Assembly: GCA_023664365.1 (NCBI GenBank)
Contig: JAMPFR010000002.1
Coordinates: 1 to 64,000 of the forward strand
DNA from: Acetatifactor muris
GTDB taxonomy: Bacteria > Bacillota > Clostridia > Lachnospirales > Lachnospiraceae
DNA: 64,000 nucleotides
Direction of reading: 5' to 3'
The position numbers and the translations under genes are program-made. Below, piece by piece: positions 16,960-26,195 of the stretch. The notes below the pieces were generated by a model. It saw only the letters and a list, made by a program, of their open reading frames with translations. It was not told the DNA's origin and did no database searches. The first letter of the stretch is position 1, and the number at the start of each line of letters is the position of its first letter.

Positions 16960-17015
16960 GGAGAAGCGGAAATACAGGCATGGCCGTTTGGTTCATTTTG
17001 GGAGGAAACAGTTAC

Positions 17016-17570
17016 ATGCGGGTGATTGCGGGAACAGCCGGGAGTCTTCCCCTGAAGACGCCGGAAGGGCTGGATACCAGACCTACAACAGACAGAATTA
17101 AGGAAACGCTTTTTAATATGCTGCAGCCTGATATTCCCGGCGCGGTATTCGTGGACTTGTTCAGCGGCAGCGGGGCCATCGGCATTGAAGCATTGAGCAG
17201 AGGAGCGGAAAGGGCATATTTTGTTGACAATTCTCCCAAAGCCCTTGCCTGTATTCAGCAAAATCTTACATTTACGAAAACAGCGAATCGTGCTATAGTA
17301 TTAAAACAGGATGTCTGCAGTGCCCTGAGCGGTATCCGCGAAAGAAAAGTTGACATTGTGTTTATGGATCCGCCCTACGACCGGGAACTGGAGAAGGATG
17401 TTCTGGCGCTGCTTAAGGGAATGAGTTATGTTACGGAGGACACGCTGATTATTGTGGAGGCCTCTTTGGAGACAAAATTTCTCTACCTGGCGGAATACGG
17501 TTTTTATATGGAAAAAGACAAACGCTATAAGACTAACCGACATGTTTTCCTGCGGCGGACGGCATTGTAG
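17016..17570 (+). CDS. rsmD: 16S rRNA (guanine-966-N2)-methyltransferase RsmD
   Basis: A 184-residue RsmD/YlbH. Visible are the family start [16 protein letters not shown], the [14 protein letters not shown] motif, the SAM-binding [20 protein letters not shown] and the catalytic DPPY (VFMDPPY). It methylates G966 of 16S rRNA. The ATG at 17016 is used because GGGAGGAAA precedes it. Next is coaD after a 76-base gap, and ylbJ is nearby: the ylbH-coaD-ylbJ set of Bacillus is kept here but with ylbJ reversed. Confidence 0.95.
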   Translation: MRVIAGTAGSLPLKTPEGLDTRPTTDRIKETLFNMLQPDIPGAVFVDLFSGSGAIGIEALSRGAERAYFVDNSPKALACIQQNLTFTKTANRAIVLKQDVCSALSGIRERKVDIVFMDPPYDRELEKDVLALLKGMSYVTEDTLIIVEASLETKFLYLAEYGFYMEKDKRYKTNRHVFLRRTAL

Positions 17571-17646
17571 CGCCTCAGTGCGGCGGACGGCTTCGCAGCA
17601 AGGGGCAGGAGCCTGCCAGCGGCTCCGCAGGCAGAAAGGAATCAGT

Positions 17647-18180
17647 ATGGGTACAAGAAAAGCAGTTTATCCGGGGAGCTTTGACCCTATGACATACGGA
17701 CATCTGGATATAATACACAGAGCGTCGGAGATGTTTGATCTGCTGATAGTCAGCGTTTTGAACAATAAAGAGAAGACACCGTTGTTTTCTGTTGAGGAAC
17801 GTGTTAAGATATTAAAGGAAGCCACGAAGGATTTGCCGAATGTGCAGATAGACAGCTTCAGCGGCCTGCTGATTGATTATGCGGCCGAAAAGGATATTCA
17901 TGTGGCTGTGCGGGGCCTGAGGGCAATCACCGATTTTGAATATGAACTGCAGATTGCTCAGACCAACCGCAAATTTTCCGACGGGAGGCTGGATACCATG
18001 TTCCTGACCACCAGTCTGGAATATGCCTACCTCAGTTCCTCAACGGTCAGGGAAATCGCCAGCTTTGGCGGAAATATCAGCCGCTGTGTCCCTGATTTTG
18101 TGGCAGACATGATTTATGAAAAATATCAGATAAAAGCAAGGAGTGACGCCCATGAGCAGCAGAATAGAGCAGATAATTGA
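17647..18180 (+). CDS. coaD: Phosphopantetheine adenylyltransferase
   Basis: A 177-residue CoaD of normal length. The nucleotidyltransferase motif is [15 protein letters not shown] with the (H/T)XGH element, and the second signature is SSSTVREIA. It converts 4'-phosphopantetheine and ATP to dephospho-CoA, the penultimate step of CoA synthesis. AGAAAGGA lies upstream of the ATG at 17647; a much longer in-frame extension overlapping rsmD is rejected because it looks non-coding. It overlaps the start of the next gene by 29 bases. Confidence 0.96.
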   Translation: MGTRKAVYPGSFDPMTYGHLDIIHRASEMFDLLIVSVLNNKEKTPLFSVEERVKILKEATKDLPNVQIDSFSGLLIDYAAEKDIHVAVRGLRAITDFEYELQIAQTNRKFSDGRLDTMFLTTSLEYAYLSSSTVREIASFGGNISRCVPDFVADMIYEKYQIKARSDAHEQQNRADN

Positions 18181-18754
18181 CGAACTGGAGGAATACGTTG
18201 AGAGTTGTAAGCCCAAGTTCATGTCAAATTCGGAAATTATTGTAAATAAAGACGAAATTGATGAGCTGATTCGTGAACTGCGCATGAAAACTCCCGACGA
18301 AATCAAGCGCTATCAGAAGATTATCAGCAACAAAGAAGCCATTCTCAATGACGCCCGGGAAAAGGCGGAGAAGCTGATTAACGACGCCACAGTCCATACC
18401 AACGAGCTTATCAGCGAACATGAAATCATGCAGCAGGCATACGCCCAGGCAAACGTGGTGGTAAGCATGGCGTCCCAGCAGGCCCAGGAGATTCTGGACA
18501 AAGCTACCATTGAAGCAAATGAACTGCGTATGTATGCGGCACAGTATACGGAAGACAGACTGGCGGATCTTGAAAATATCATCGTTTCCGCCATAAACGC
18601 TTCCAATGCCAACTATCAGAGTCTGCTTGGTTCACTGAACCAGTACAAGGATCTGATTCAGTCCAACCGTCAGGCAATGCATCCTACAGAGGAGGAATTT
18701 GATGGGCTGAGTCTGGATGCTTCGGGAGACGGAAGAGGCCCGGATGTGCTTTGA
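18152..18754 (+). CDS. Coiled-coil protein, DivIVA/ATPase-subunit-like
   Basis: A 200-residue soluble, highly helical protein with a central coiled coil (residues about 50-150, rich in Ala, Glu, Gln and Lys) and an acidic tail ending GDGRGPDVL. Such proteins next to coaD in Lachnospiraceae are often labelled ATPase or V-type subunit H from coiled-coil similarity only. No nucleotide-binding motif is visible. The ATG at 18152 follows AAGGAG with good spacing. It overlaps coaD and ends about 90 bases before the amidase start. A role in division or polarity is possible but unproven. Confidence 0.7.
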   Translation: MSSRIEQIIDELEEYVESCKPKFMSNSEIIVNKDEIDELIRELRMKTPDEIKRYQKIISNKEAILNDAREKAEKLINDATVHTNELISEHEIMQQAYAQANVVVSMASQQAQEILDKATIEANELRMYAAQYTEDRLADLENIIVSAINASNANYQSLLGSLNQYKDLIQSNRQAMHPTEEEFDGLSLDASGDGRGPDVL

Positions 18755-18846
18755 CAGTGAATATCAGGAAAACAAAGAACCGGTTTTCCAAGGATGTATC
18801 CGTTTCCTTGAAAGCCGGTTTGTTTGAATTTGAGAAAGGAATTTTT

Positions 18847-20268
18847 ATGAGGTTTGGTAAAACAATATTCGGCGGGCCGGTTCTTTTTTTAACGCTGTTT
18901 CTTTTGCACTGTACCGGCGTTTCCGCGGCGGGCCGGCTTCAGCCCATAGACGGCAATCCCGTCATTGTCATTGACCCGGGCCACGGCGGGGAAAATATGG
19001 GAACCCAGGCAGGCGGCATCTGGGATGAAAAATATATGGATATGGTTACGGCCCAGGCGCTGTATGACGAACTCAGTCTCTATGATAACGTGGAGGTCTA
19101 TCTTACCAGAACCACCGATACGGATGTTTCCTTTCAGGAGAGGGCGGCATTTGCACAGAGCGTGAATGCGGATTTCCTGTTCAGTATTCATTACAATGCT
19201 TCGGAGACCCATGAACTGTTTGGATCCGAGGTCTGGGTTCCCCTTGAGGCTCCTTTTAACAACTACGGCTATCAGATTGGCTACGAGCTTCTCAGCGATA
19301 TGCAGGAAAAGGGGCTGCTGGTCAGGGGAATCAAGACCCGCAGGGGCGATCGGGGAGAATACTATGCTATTATTCGTGAGACGGTAGCTCTTGACATTCC
19401 CGCCGCTATCATTGAGCACTGCCATGTGGATGAGGACAGAGACAAAGGCTACTGCGACAGCGAGGAGGATTTGATTCAGTTCGGAAAGGACGACGCCACT
19501 GCCATAGCAAAGTACTTCGGCTTAAAGAGCAGCATATTAAATGTGGATTATTCGGATTATCAGCTTGTGGACATAACGGACAGTGCTCCCATAGCATCCA
19601 CTCTGCGGGATGAGACGCCGCCGGATATCTGTCAGATTGAATTTTCAGAGGCTGATTATGACGGGGGTTATCTGTCCTTTACGGTATCCGCCGCAGATTA
19701 TGATTCTCCTCTTTTATACTATACCTACAGCATTGACGGCGGACAGACATACAGTGAGCGGAAAATATGGCCCGGCAGCGATGTGCTGGCAGGGAAATAT
19801 GATGATACCTTTACCTTAAGCCTGGCCGTTCCGGCCGGGACAAAGCCCTCTGTCATTGTGCGCGCCTACAATATGTATGATCCCCATACCGACAGCAATC
19901 GGTATGACAGTCCGGAACCCTTTTATTACAATGAGACTGCCCAGTCTGAAGCGCCGGAAGCAGAAGGATCCGCAGGAAGCGATTCCGCCGCCTCGGAAGC
20001 GGGAGGCGGAAACGATGCCGAAACGGAAGCCGGTTCTTCCGGCGAAAACAGCGGTACAGCTTCGGATGCGGCGCCCGTATCCGGCGGCGCTGTTGCAGCC
20101 GATAAAGAGCCGGTGAGCTTTGTCACTTTCCTGGAGATATGTCTGGTAATTGTGATATTCCTGTTTGTCATTCTGCTGGTTTCTCAGGGTATCGCATACC
20201 ATAACCGTAAAAAGCGCAGACGTCAGAGCAGGAAGGATGCAGGGGAAAACAGGAACCAGCACAGGTAG
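18847..20268 (+). CDS. N-acetylmuramoyl-L-alanine amidase, membrane-anchored
   Basis: A 473-residue Amidase_3 protein. It has a signal peptide at residues 1-30, then the zinc-ligand motifs DPGHGGE and SIHYNA and the late IIEHCH. It cleaves the amide between MurNAc and L-Ala. An Ig-like segment follows (about residues 260-360), then a Ser/Glu/Ala/Gly linker and a C-terminal transmembrane helix with a basic tail (KKRRRQSRK). The protein would be surface-anchored by its C-terminus. The ATG at 18847 fits the signal peptide and GAAAGGA. Its last 46 bases overlap ylbJ in convergent orientation. Confidence 0.88.
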   Translation: MRFGKTIFGGPVLFLTLFLLHCTGVSAAGRLQPIDGNPVIVIDPGHGGENMGTQAGGIWDEKYMDMVTAQALYDELSLYDNVEVYLTRTTDTDVSFQERAAFAQSVNADFLFSIHYNASETHELFGSEVWVPLEAPFNNYGYQIGYELLSDMQEKGLLVRGIKTRRGDRGEYYAIIRETVALDIPAAIIEHCHVDEDRDKGYCDSEEDLIQFGKDDATAIAKYFGLKSSILNVDYSDYQLVDITDSAPIASTLRDETPPDICQIEFSEADYDGGYLSFTVSAADYDSPLLYYTYSIDGGQTYSERKIWPGSDVLAGKYDDTFTLSLAVPAGTKPSVIVRAYNMYDPHTDSNRYDSPEPFYYNETAQSEAPEAEGSAGSDSAASEAGGGNDAETEAGSSGENSGTASDAAPVSGGAVAADKEPVSFVTFLEICLVIVIFLFVILLVSQGIAYHNRKKRRRQSRKDAGENRNQHR

Positions 20269-21179
20269 AAGAAGCCGTTTAACAGTGTCAATACGACTTT
20301 ATGGCGGATGTATCCGCCCAGAGCAAGGTCTGTGGCGCTGATACAGCTGTATGTCTGGGCAATGCAGGACAGGCCGCCGAAGGACAGGGCCAGCAGGCTG
20401 TACAAAGGCAGTCCGCTTCCAAGCATGGACAGTCCCCCTGTAATTTCCAGCACGGGAGAAAGCAGCGCCGGCTCCCTGCCCAGCAGAATGTGGAAGGGGA
20501 GGTTCAGCAGGTTGAACAATATCATATAACCGCCCAGAAGCAGAATGCTATGTAAGGAAGCCTGTACGGATTCATTTACCGCCGTCAGCAGGCTCGGTTT
20601 CGGGGGCGCTGCCGTCATACACAGTTCCGAGGAGATTGTTCTTTCCTCAGGCAGAGTCCGAAAGGCGGTAAAGCGCAGGAACAGCCCGTAGAGAAGGGGA
20701 ATTCCGTACATGCCGAACAGATAAGGCAAAACCAGTCTCCGGCCTAACAGGGGCAGAACAAAGCTGCAGAAGTACACCGGCCCGATATTGTTACAGAAGG
20801 CCAGCAGATATTCCGCTTCCCGCCGGGTGAGCATCTCTCTCTCATAGAGGTCGGCAGTAACCCTTGCCCCCATGGGAAAGCCGCAGAGGAAGCCAAGGGC
20901 CATGCAGTAAACTACATTTTTCCGCACCCGGTAGACCGGACCTGCAACAGGGTAAAGCACTCCGGCCATTTTTTCCGTCAGTTTCAGCCGTATCATAATG
21001 CCGGATAGAATCATAAAGGGCAGAAGGGCGGGAACCATTTTGCGAAACCAAAGCTCCAGCCCCAGAGAAGCATAGGACAGGCTTAAGGAAGAATGGCTCA
21101 GAATACATACAGTGAGGATCAGGAAAATGGCGGAGAGAGTTTTTCCCGTAAAGTCTCTTTTTGTAGGAAGAATTTTCAT
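20223..21179 (-). CDS. ylbJ: Sporulation integral membrane protein YlbJ
   Basis: A 318-residue polytopic membrane protein of the nucleoside-recognition/YlbJ family. Typical residues are FLCGFPMGARV and LLAFCNNIGPVYF. YlbJ is needed for spore cortex formation in Bacillus. The start at 21179 is used because AGGAAGG precedes it; an earlier ATG at 21212 has no ribosome binding site. It overlaps the amidase 3' end by 46 bases. The gene is part of the rsmD-coaD-ylbJ neighbourhood but in reverse orientation. Confidence 0.88.
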   Translation of the reverse strand: MKILPTKRDFTGKTLSAIFLILTVCILSHSSLSLSYASLGLELWFRKMVPALLPFMILSGIMIRLKLTEKMAGVLYPVAGPVYRVRKNVVYCMALGFLCGFPMGARVTADLYEREMLTRREAEYLLAFCNNIGPVYFCSFVLPLLGRRLVLPYLFGMYGIPLLYGLFLRFTAFRTLPEERTISSELCMTAAPPKPSLLTAVNESVQASLHSILLLGGYMILFNLLNLPFHILLGREPALLSPVLEITGGLSMLGSGLPLYSLLALSFGGLSCIAQTYSCISATDLALGGYIRHKVVLTLLNGFFYLCWFLFSPASFLL

Positions 21180-21278
21180 GCTGCGGACCTTCCTGAAAAG
21201 GAGGTTTTCCATAATATATGAGACAGGAACTCTGTTCAGAAGACGGGATAGGAAATGTTGAAATGAGGATTTCTACAG

Positions 21279-22742
21279 ATGCGTCTGGATAAATTTTTAT
21301 GCGAAATGAATCTGGGAACCCGCAGCCGGGTGAAAGACCTTATCAGGCGCGGCGGGGTGACTGTAAATGATGTTCCGGCAAAGGCGGCCGATACAGGGAT
21401 TGACCCGGAGAAGGATCGGGTCTGCGTCCGGGGACAGGCTGTGTGCTACCGGAAATATTTCTATTATATGCTGAACAAACCGACAGGCGTTGTTTCCGCC
21501 ACCCGGGATAAGCTGTCCTCCACGGTTGTGGAGCTTCTGCAGCCGGAGCACAGACGGCCTGATCTTTTCCCCGTGGGAAGGCTGGATAAGGATACGGAAG
21601 GGTTTCTGCTGCTGACAAATGACGGCGGGCTTGCACACCGTCTGTTAAGCCCGGGAAGGCATGTGGATAAAACATACCGGGTCAGCATGGAGCACAGACT
21701 TTCCCCGCAGGATGTGCAGCGGCTGGAACAGGGCGTTGACATTGGGGAAGAGCATCTGACGCTGCCGGCAAAGGTAGTGCAGACAGAGGATGAAAGGGTG
21801 ATTCTGCTTACCATTCGGGAGGGAAAGTTCCACCAGATAAAGAGAATGCTGCTGGCGGCAGGCAACGGAGTCACCGCCTTAAAGCGGATTTCCTTCGGAG
21901 GGCTTACCCTGGATGATACTCTGGAGCCGGGAGAATACAGGGAATTAACGGAAGAAGAGGTGCGGCTTTTGATGACGTATAAAGGAACGGAATTTGAGAA
22001 AATGGAATTTGAAAAAACAGGATCTGAGAAAACAGGATCTGAGAAAACGAAGCATATACTTCCGTCATCTGAATGTCCGGGGCGTGAAATGCTGCAGGAC
22101 ATAGACGCGGTGATATTTGATCTGGACGGCTCTCTGGTGGACTCTATGTGGCTGTGGCGGGCCATTGATATTGAATATCTGGGAGGCTTCGGCGTTGCCC
22201 TGCCGGAGGATCTGCAGTCCAGAATCGAGGGCATGAGTTTTCATGAGACGGCGGTTTTCTTTAAGGAGAATTTTCCCATTCCGGATTCACTGGAACAGAT
22301 TAAGGAGACATGGAACCGCATGGCATGGGATAAATATGCCAATGAGGTTCCTTTAAAGCCCGGCATACCGAAATTTCTGGCCTATTGCAGGGAGCGGGGC
22401 ATAAAGCTGGGCATTGCCACCAGCAACTCCAGAGAGCTGGTGACAAACGTGGTGGGCGTCCATGGGCTGCAGGACTGCTTCTCCTGTATTATGAGCGGCA
22501 GCGATGTACAAAAGGGGAAACCGGCTCCGGATATTTACCTGGCAGTGGCGGAGGCGCTGGAGGCTGCACCCGGACGGTGTCTTGTTTTCGAGGATATTAT
22601 TCCCGGTATTCAGGCAGGGAAAGCCGCCGGCATGAAGGTCTGCGCCGTGGAGGACGCTTATTCCGCCCATTGCCGGGACAGGAAGAAAGAACTGGCAGAT
22701 TACTATATTGAGAACTATGAAGAAATTCTAATCTCACACTGA
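21279..22742 (+). CDS. RsuA-type pseudouridine synthase fused to HAD phosphatase
   Basis: A 487-residue fusion. Residues 1-235 are an RsuA/RluB-type pseudouridine synthase: S4 domain at the N-terminus (MRLDKFLCEMNLGTRS), the catalytic loop GRLDKDTEGFLLLTNDG, and GKFHQIKRM. Residues 236-268 are a linker with a repeated EKTGS unit encoded by 15-bp DNA repeats (about 22000-22050). Residues 269-487 are a HAD phosphatase of beta-phosphoglucomutase type: IFDLDGSLVDS with the nucleophile, ATSN, KGKPAPDIY and VFEDIIPGIQAG. The frame is continuous. The two activities have no obvious common pathway. Confidence 0.9.
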   Translation: MRLDKFLCEMNLGTRSRVKDLIRRGGVTVNDVPAKAADTGIDPEKDRVCVRGQAVCYRKYFYYMLNKPTGVVSATRDKLSSTVVELLQPEHRRPDLFPVGRLDKDTEGFLLLTNDGGLAHRLLSPGRHVDKTYRVSMEHRLSPQDVQRLEQGVDIGEEHLTLPAKVVQTEDERVILLTIREGKFHQIKRMLLAAGNGVTALKRISFGGLTLDDTLEPGEYRELTEEEVRLLMTYKGTEFEKMEFEKTGSEKTGSEKTKHILPSSECPGREMLQDIDAVIFDLDGSLVDSMWLWRAIDIEYLGGFGVALPEDLQSRIEGMSFHETAVFFKENFPIPDSLEQIKETWNRMAWDKYANEVPLKPGIPKFLAYCRERGIKLGIATSNSRELVTNVVGVHGLQDCFSCIMSGSDVQKGKPAPDIYLAVAEALEAAPGRCLVFEDIIPGIQAGKAAGMKVCAVEDAYSAHCRDRKKELADYYIENYEEILISH

Positions 22743-22789
22743 AGAACGCAAGAGGGGGCTTTAGCCCGCCTCTTTGGACAGCGTTCTTC
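22741..22789 (+). terminator. Hairpin after the RsuA-HAD gene
   Basis: GAAGAACGC (22741-22749) pairs exactly with GCGTTCTTC (22781-22789). An inner imperfect stem (AAGAGG with CCTCTT and GGCT with AGCC) lies between. The hairpin begins on the stop codon. The T-run after it is short, so its terminator strength is uncertain. Confidence 0.55.
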
Positions 22790-22902
22790 TCGGAGTCGTT
22801 AGGCTCCGTGAGTCGCAGGCTCCGTAGGATTGGTTTGTGCCGCCGAAGGCGGCATGATGGGAAGCGGGAAAACTTCAGAAGTCAGGAGGAACAGATAGAA
22901 TT

Positions 22903-23670
22903 ATGAATATTGTCATCATCACAGGAGCTTCATCGGGAATCGGTCTGGAATTTGCCGTCAAAATGGATTCCGCTTTTCACAATGTGGATGAGTTCTGGCT
23001 GGTTGCCAGAAGGGAAGATAAGCTGCAGGAAGCGGCAAAGCTTTTAAACCACAAAACAAGGCTGTTTCCTATGGACATAACCGACAGCACCCGGCTGGAT
23101 CTTCTGGAGGATACGGTGATCGAGAAAAACGCCGCCGTGCGAATGCTGATTAACTGCGCAGGCTATGGTCTGCTGGGGGCTTTCAGCGATCAGGACACAG
23201 ACGGGGCGCTGGGAATGATTCGTTTAAACTGTATGGCGCTGACAGAGCTGACCCACCGCATGATTCCCTATATGCGCAGGAACAGCCGCATCATCCAGCT
23301 TGCCTCCTGCGCGGCATTTCTTCCCCAGCCGGATTTTGCCGTATACGCCGCCAGCAAAGCCTATGTATTAAGCTTCTCCAGGGCTCTCCGCCGGGAACTG
23401 AAGCCCTTCGGCATCTGGGTGACAAGCGTGTGTCCCGGGCCGGTGGACACTCCCTTTTTTGCCATTGCGGAGCAGGGCGGTTCCACCCTTGCCGTGAAAA
23501 AGCTTGTGATGGTCAGTGCGGAAAAGGTGGTGGAGCAGGCGCTGCGTGATTCCTATTACCGCCGGGAATTGTCCGTGTGCAGTCTTCCCATTAAAGCCAT
23601 GGAGCTTTTGTCCAAGACAGTTCCACACAAGCTTATTTTGGATATTATGAATCTGATGAAGAAAGGATAA
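22903..23670 (+). CDS. SDR family oxidoreductase
   Basis: A 255-residue short-chain dehydrogenase/reductase. The cofactor motif is TGASSGIG at residues 7-14, NCAG follows at about 86-89, and the catalytic Ser and YXXXK are in ASCAAF and YAASK (about 149-153). ARRED at about residues 36-40 suggests NADP(H) preference. The substrate is unknown. AGGAGG is upstream. The next gene starts 3 bases after the stop, so the two are co-transcribed. Confidence 0.9.
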   Translation: MNIVIITGASSGIGLEFAVKMDSAFHNVDEFWLVARREDKLQEAAKLLNHKTRLFPMDITDSTRLDLLEDTVIEKNAAVRMLINCAGYGLLGAFSDQDTDGALGMIRLNCMALTELTHRMIPYMRRNSRIIQLASCAAFLPQPDFAVYAASKAYVLSFSRALRRELKPFGIWVTSVCPGPVDTPFFAIAEQGGSTLAVKKLVMVSAEKVVEQALRDSYYRRELSVCSLPIKAMELLSKTVPHKLILDIMNLMKKG

Positions 23671-23673
23671 GCC

Positions 23674-24258
23674 ATGCAGATAAAACGCCTGTTTTCCTCC
23701 ACTGACGCAAAGGGGACGGAAAACTATCTGAACACACAGAAAAAATATGAGGCTGCGCGCACTCTGCTTTATTTCGGCATTTCCGCCGCACTTTTTATCG
23801 CCGGGTATCTTCAGACAAAAAGCCGTCTCAATCTTCTGACCGTGGCAGCGGTCTTAGGTTGTCTGCCCGCAAGCAAAAGCGCGGTAAGCGCCATTATGTT
23901 TCTGCGGTTTAAAAGCTGCGATCCGGGGTATGTGGAGAAAATAAAAGAGCACAGCGGCGGACTGGCCGTACTGTTTGACTGTGTATTCACCTCCTATAAG
24001 AAGAATTTTAAGGTCAGCCACCTGGCAGTCAGGGGTAACACCGTCTGCGGATTTTCGGAGGACGCAGATTTCCCGGAAAATGAATTTTACGCACACATTA
24101 ACGACATTTTAAAACTGGACGGCCACAGGGAGACTACAGTAAAGGTTTTTGTCAGTCTTCCCAAATACCTGGAGCGGCTGGAGCAGATGCAGGCTCTGGA
24201 GGAGGAATCCGCCGGAACCCGGGCCGTCATTGAAACTCTGAAAAGTGTGATGCTGTAA
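23674..24258 (+). CDS. Hypothetical protein with two transmembrane helices
   Basis: A 194-residue protein that I do not assign to a family. Two hydrophobic helices lie at about residues 29-46 and 50-76, followed by a soluble domain of about 115 residues with mixed alpha/beta character. AAAGGA sits in the end of the preceding SDR gene, 3 bases away, so expression is probably coupled. It is followed by the RluA gene after 29 bases. Confidence 0.7.
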   Translation: MQIKRLFSSTDAKGTENYLNTQKKYEAARTLLYFGISAALFIAGYLQTKSRLNLLTVAAVLGCLPASKSAVSAIMFLRFKSCDPGYVEKIKEHSGGLAVLFDCVFTSYKKNFKVSHLAVRGNTVCGFSEDADFPENEFYAHINDILKLDGHRETTVKVFVSLPKYLERLEQMQALEEESAGTRAVIETLKSVML

Positions 24259-24287
24259 TTTTAAAGGCAGACAGGAGTAAATTTTCC

Positions 24288-25370
24288 ATGCAATCTGTGA
24301 CAATCGGAAGGAATCAGGCAGGGCAGCGGCTGGATAAATTTCTGCGCAAGCTTATGCCGTCAGCCGGAACAGGCTTTCTGTATAAGATGCTCCGAAAAAA
24401 GAATATTACGCTGAACGGAAAACGGGCGGAGGGCTCTGAAATGCTTGCCTTGGGCGATACGGTTTCCCTTTTCTTCTCCCCGGAAACCTTTGCGAAAATG
24501 ACGGGAGAAACAGCAGGGAAACTATGGGATACCTTCGTTCCCGGTGAAGCGGCGGAAAAGACTGCAGTGCCGAACTCCGGCAAAAACCATGTTTCGGAGT
24601 ATATACACGCATACCGCAGCCTGTCCGGCACAGGCATTTCCGTCCTCTATGAAGACAGCCATATACTGGCGGCAAATAAACCGGCGGGAATCCTCTCCCA
24701 GAAGGCCGGAGACGCGGATATAAGTCTGAATGAGTGGCTGATTGGCTATCTTCTGGAGAAAGATGCTTTCCCGGCAGAAGAACTGCGTACCTTCCGCCCT
24801 TCAGTCTGTAACAGGCTGGATCGAAATACAAGCGGCATTGTGCTGTGCGGGAAATCCCTTGCAGGGTCGCAGTATCTCAGCAGCCATATCAGGGACAGAA
24901 GCATCCGGAAGTTTTATCGGACAATCTGTCTGGGCGAACTCAGAAGCGAATCTACCCTGCGAGGCTATCTGGAAAAGGACAGCCGGGAAAACAGGGTGAC
25001 TGTCAGGGAGAATGCACAGGAGATAAGAGGGAATTTCGGTAACCGTCAGGATTACATTGAGACAGTTTTCCGGCCCCTGGCCGTGTCAAAGGGATACACT
25101 CTGCTGGAGGTGGAACTGATCACCGGAAAAACCCATCAAATCCGGGCGCATCTGGCAAGCATCGGACATCCCCTGATAGGAGATTACAAATACGGCGATG
25201 CAAAGGCAAACCGGCTTCTGAAGGAACAATACGGACTGACCTTTCAGCTGCTGCACGCCTGTCGGGCGTACCTTCCGGCCTTTGATGCAGACAGCGCTGC
25301 CACAATGATCTGTGCGCCCTGCCCGGAAAACTTTCTAAAGATCATGGAAGGACTGCATTTATACGGGTGA
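24288..25370 (+). CDS. RluA family pseudouridine synthase
   Basis: A 360-residue RluA-type synthase. An S4-like N-terminus (AGQRLDKFLRKLMPSAGTGF) precedes the catalytic motif CNRLDRNTSGIVLCGKS with the essential Asp. The late TGKTHQIRAHLASIGHPLIGD is diagnostic. It would isomerise uridines in rRNA or tRNA; the exact site cannot be read. Family length is about 300, so the spacer between S4 and catalytic domain (residues about 65-110) is somewhat long. recU follows. Confidence 0.92.
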   Translation: MQSVTIGRNQAGQRLDKFLRKLMPSAGTGFLYKMLRKKNITLNGKRAEGSEMLALGDTVSLFFSPETFAKMTGETAGKLWDTFVPGEAAEKTAVPNSGKNHVSEYIHAYRSLSGTGISVLYEDSHILAANKPAGILSQKAGDADISLNEWLIGYLLEKDAFPAEELRTFRPSVCNRLDRNTSGIVLCGKSLAGSQYLSSHIRDRSIRKFYRTICLGELRSESTLRGYLEKDSRENRVTVRENAQEIRGNFGNRQDYIETVFRPLAVSKGYTLLEVELITGKTHQIRAHLASIGHPLIGDYKYGDAKANRLLKEQYGLTFQLLHACRAYLPAFDADSAATMICAPCPENFLKIMEGLHLYG

Positions 25371-25426
25371 GCAGGCTGTGTCTGTCTTCCCCGGAAACAG
25401 CTTTCGGCAGAAGAGGAGAAGGTACA

Positions 25427-25972
25427 ATGGCGACATGGAATTCCAGAGGCTTAAGAGGTTCTACGCTGGAGGATATGATAAACCGCACAAATGAAAAATA
25501 TGCCGAAGCAGAGCTTGCGCTGATTCAAAAGGTGCCCACGCCCATCACTCCCATTCGGATGGATAAGGAGCACAGGCAGATTACTCTTGCTTACTTTGAG
25601 CAGAAGAGCACCGTGGACTATATCGGCGCGGTACAGGGCATTCCCATATGCTTCGACGCCAAGGAATGCGCCGTGGATACCTTTGCCCTGCAGAATATCC
25701 ATCCCCATCAGGTGGAATTTATGAAACGTTTTGAAAAACAGGGGGGCGTGGCCTTTTTTCTGATTTATTACACCCATAAGGATATTTTATACTATCTGGC
25801 CCTGGACATGCTCCTTTTCTTCTGGAACCGGGCGCAGGAGGGCGGCAGAAAAAGCTTCCGCTTCGAGGAACTGAATCCCGCCTACATTCTGCCGAAGAAA
25901 CATGGAATTCTGGTTCCTTATCTGGACATTTTACAGCAGGATCTGGAGGATCGGGGCATGGCAGAGACGTAA
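25427..25972 (+). CDS. recU: Holliday junction resolvase RecU
   Basis: A 181-residue RecU-like resolvase. Matches to the family are the start (SRGLRGSTLEDMINRTNEKY), PTPITPIRM, the catalytic STVDYIGAVQGIPICFDAKE and the later HPHQVEFMKRFEKQGGVAFFLI. RecU cuts Holliday junctions during recombination and segregation in Firmicutes. The ATG at 25427 has AGAGGAGAAGG ahead; a 20-codon longer frame is rejected. It ends 223 bases before the next gene. Confidence 0.88.
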   Translation: MATWNSRGLRGSTLEDMINRTNEKYAEAELALIQKVPTPITPIRMDKEHRQITLAYFEQKSTVDYIGAVQGIPICFDAKECAVDTFALQNIHPHQVEFMKRFEKQGGVAFFLIYYTHKDILYYLALDMLLFFWNRAQEGGRKSFRFEELNPAYILPKKHGILVPYLDILQQDLEDRGMAET

Positions 25973-26077
25973 TAAAAAGGGCACTGCCGAAAGCAAACTA
26001 TCTGTCGGAAGCCGTTTAATGTCATCAATATAATGGAAATTATGACATTTTATTGCAATTTAAACATATAAATGTTA

Positions 26078-26106
26078 TTGACTTTTCGCAACGCAAAGCA
26101 TACAAT
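26078..26106 (+). promoter_or_regulatory. Strong promoter of the secreted-protein/lipoprotein/ABC operon
   Basis: TTGACT (26078-26083), a 17-base spacer and TACAAT (26101-26106) lie 90 bases before the first gene. An 8-bp inverted repeat AATGTCAT/ATGACATT (26018-26025 and 26042-26049) and AACAT/ATGTT just before the -35 could be regulator sites. Confidence 0.75.
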
Positions 26107-26195
26107 ATAAATGTAACAATATTAGTTTATTTGCAGGAAAGTGGAAAATAAAAATCTGTCACCTGCAAACCTATAAGGGAAGAGAGGAAAAGAGA

